From NCBI GenBank assembly GCA_030653935.1, contig JAURYL010000113.1, forward strand, positions 1 to 64,000: a DNA stretch of 64,000 bases, read 5' to 3'. The position numbers and the translations under genes were made by a program. The notes under the pieces were generated by a model. It saw nothing but the letters and a program-made list of their open reading frames with translations. It was not told the DNA's origin and ran no database searches. This document shows positions 63,481 to 64,000 of the stretch, piece after piece. Within the stretch, counting starts at the first letter, position 1, and each line of letters starts with the position of its first letter. Origin of the DNA: Pseudomonadota bacterium (GTDB taxonomy: Bacteria > Pseudomonadota > Gammaproteobacteria > Burkholderiales > Thiobacillaceae).

Positions 63481-63998
63481 GCGAAGAAGCGGAAAAGAAG
63501 GAAGACATCTCCGCCGACGACTGGGCCTCCGCGCTGGCCGAGCAGGAGTCGACCGGGACGGATTCGACGGATGCCGCCGCCGACGACAGCATGGACGACT
63601 GGGCCGCCGCCTTGGCGGAGCAGGATGTCGCGGACAAGGCGACCGCCGCCACCGCCCCGGCCACACCCGAGGCCGCGCCAACCGCGAAGGCGCAGATTTT
63701 CCAGAATTTTGATACCGGCGCCGTCGCGCCGGCGGCCAACAATCTCGACCTGATCCTCGATATTCCCGTCCATCTCACGGTGGAGCTAGGTCGCACCAAG
63801 ATCGCCATACGCAACCTGCTGCAACTGGCGCAAGGTTCGGTGGTTGAACTGGACGGCCTCGCCGGCGAGCCGATGGATGTGTTGGTCAACGGTTGCCTGA
63901 TCGCCCAGGGTGAGGTGGTGGTGGTCAATGACAAGTTCGGCATTCGCCTCACCGACATCATCAGCCCGGCCGAACGCCTGCGTCGGATCAACAAATGA
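63477..63998 (+). CDS. fliN: Flagellar motor switch protein FliN
   Basis: 173 residues. An acidic, low-complexity N-terminal extension (about 1-80) holds DDWASALAEQE and DDWAAALAEQD, an internal repeat. The C-terminal SpoA domain is DLILDIPVHLTVELGRTKIAIRNLLQLAQGSVVELDGLAGEPMDVLVNGCLIAQGEVVVV. The extension is longer than in E. coli (137 aa). The gene is complete, 2 bases before the window end; the operon probably continues with fliO/P. Confidence 0.96.
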   Translation: MSEEAEKKEDISADDWASALAEQESTGTDSTDAAADDSMDDWAAALAEQDVADKATAATAPATPEAAPTAKAQIFQNFDTGAVAPAANNLDLILDIPVHLTVELGRTKIAIRNLLQLAQGSVVELDGLAGEPMDVLVNGCLIAQGEVVVVNDKFGIRLTDIISPAERLRRINK

Positions 63999-64000
63999 GC

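Overview
The window reads as chromosomal DNA of a GC-rich, motile betaproteobacterium, most like the Nitrosomonadales/Rhodocyclales/Thiobacillus-type lineages. This rests on conserved gene order: tRNA-Leu/rnr/rlmB, rplM-rpsI-argC-erpA, and kdsD-kdsC-lptC-lptA-lptB-rpoN-hpf-ptsN-hprK(-rapZ). It is an inference from synteny and protein resemblance, not a database result.

Layout. (1) 1-1810: a type I-E-like CRISPR array with 24 near-perfect 29-nt repeats. It is cut by the left window edge, and no cas gene lies in the window. The trailer end is degenerate and one of its repeats is split by a ~215 bp interspersed element. (2) 1.8-11.5 kb: a periplasmic-sensor PAS-PAS-GGDEF-EAL c-di-GMP protein, tRNA-Leu(CAG), rnr, rlmB, a purine-salvage pair (HPRT and an MTA/MTI phosphorylase) with two small genes between them, and peptide deformylase. 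(3) 11.5-35.6 kb: a flagellin and flagellin-glycosylation island. It holds a sigma28-type promoter, flagellin, an unknown coiled-coil gene, flbT and flaF, then a complete pseudaminic acid pathway (pseB, C, F, G, H, I). A Phd/PIN toxin-antitoxin pair is inserted between pseF and pseG. After pseI comes a run of genes mostly joined by 4-bp overlaps: aldolase/HMGL-like enzyme, AMP ligase, VOC protein, cyclase, acyl carrier protein, AAC(3)-like acetyltransferase, methyltransferase and aminopeptidase-like protein. A second methyltransferase, a 1627-residue multidomain glycosyltransferase and a GT2 protein follow. (4) 36-38 kb: DUF2802, a FliK-like protein and an FhlB-like protein under a sigma28-type promoter. 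(5) 38-58 kb: mostly housekeeping genes (rapZ, rplM, rpsI, argC, erpA, yacG, hprK, ptsN, hpf, rpoN, lptB, lptA, lptC, kdsC, kdsD), plus a periplasmic DNA ligase E, a B12-type radical SAM protein, a NERD-helicase and a CPA2 antiporter. (6) 58-64 kb: MFS transporter, ssb, fliK, fliL, fliM and fliN.

How the genes work together. The island couples flagellin export and translation control (FlaF/FlbT) to CMP-pseudaminic acid synthesis. The ligase/ACP/aldolase/acetyltransferase/methyltransferase block probably makes and attaches an unusual acyl or methyl decoration on a nonulosonic acid or related surface glycan. The large glycosyltransferases are candidate transferases. This block is the best candidate here for an undescribed pathway.

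A second theme is a dense set of short palindromic and terminal-inverted-repeat elements. At least ten families occur, several with direct repeats at their ends. They sit inside a CRISPR repeat, inside coding sequence (in frame), at the C-termini of genes, between toxin and antitoxin, and at a former ATGA gene junction. Some can be compared with an occupied or reconstructed empty site within this window.
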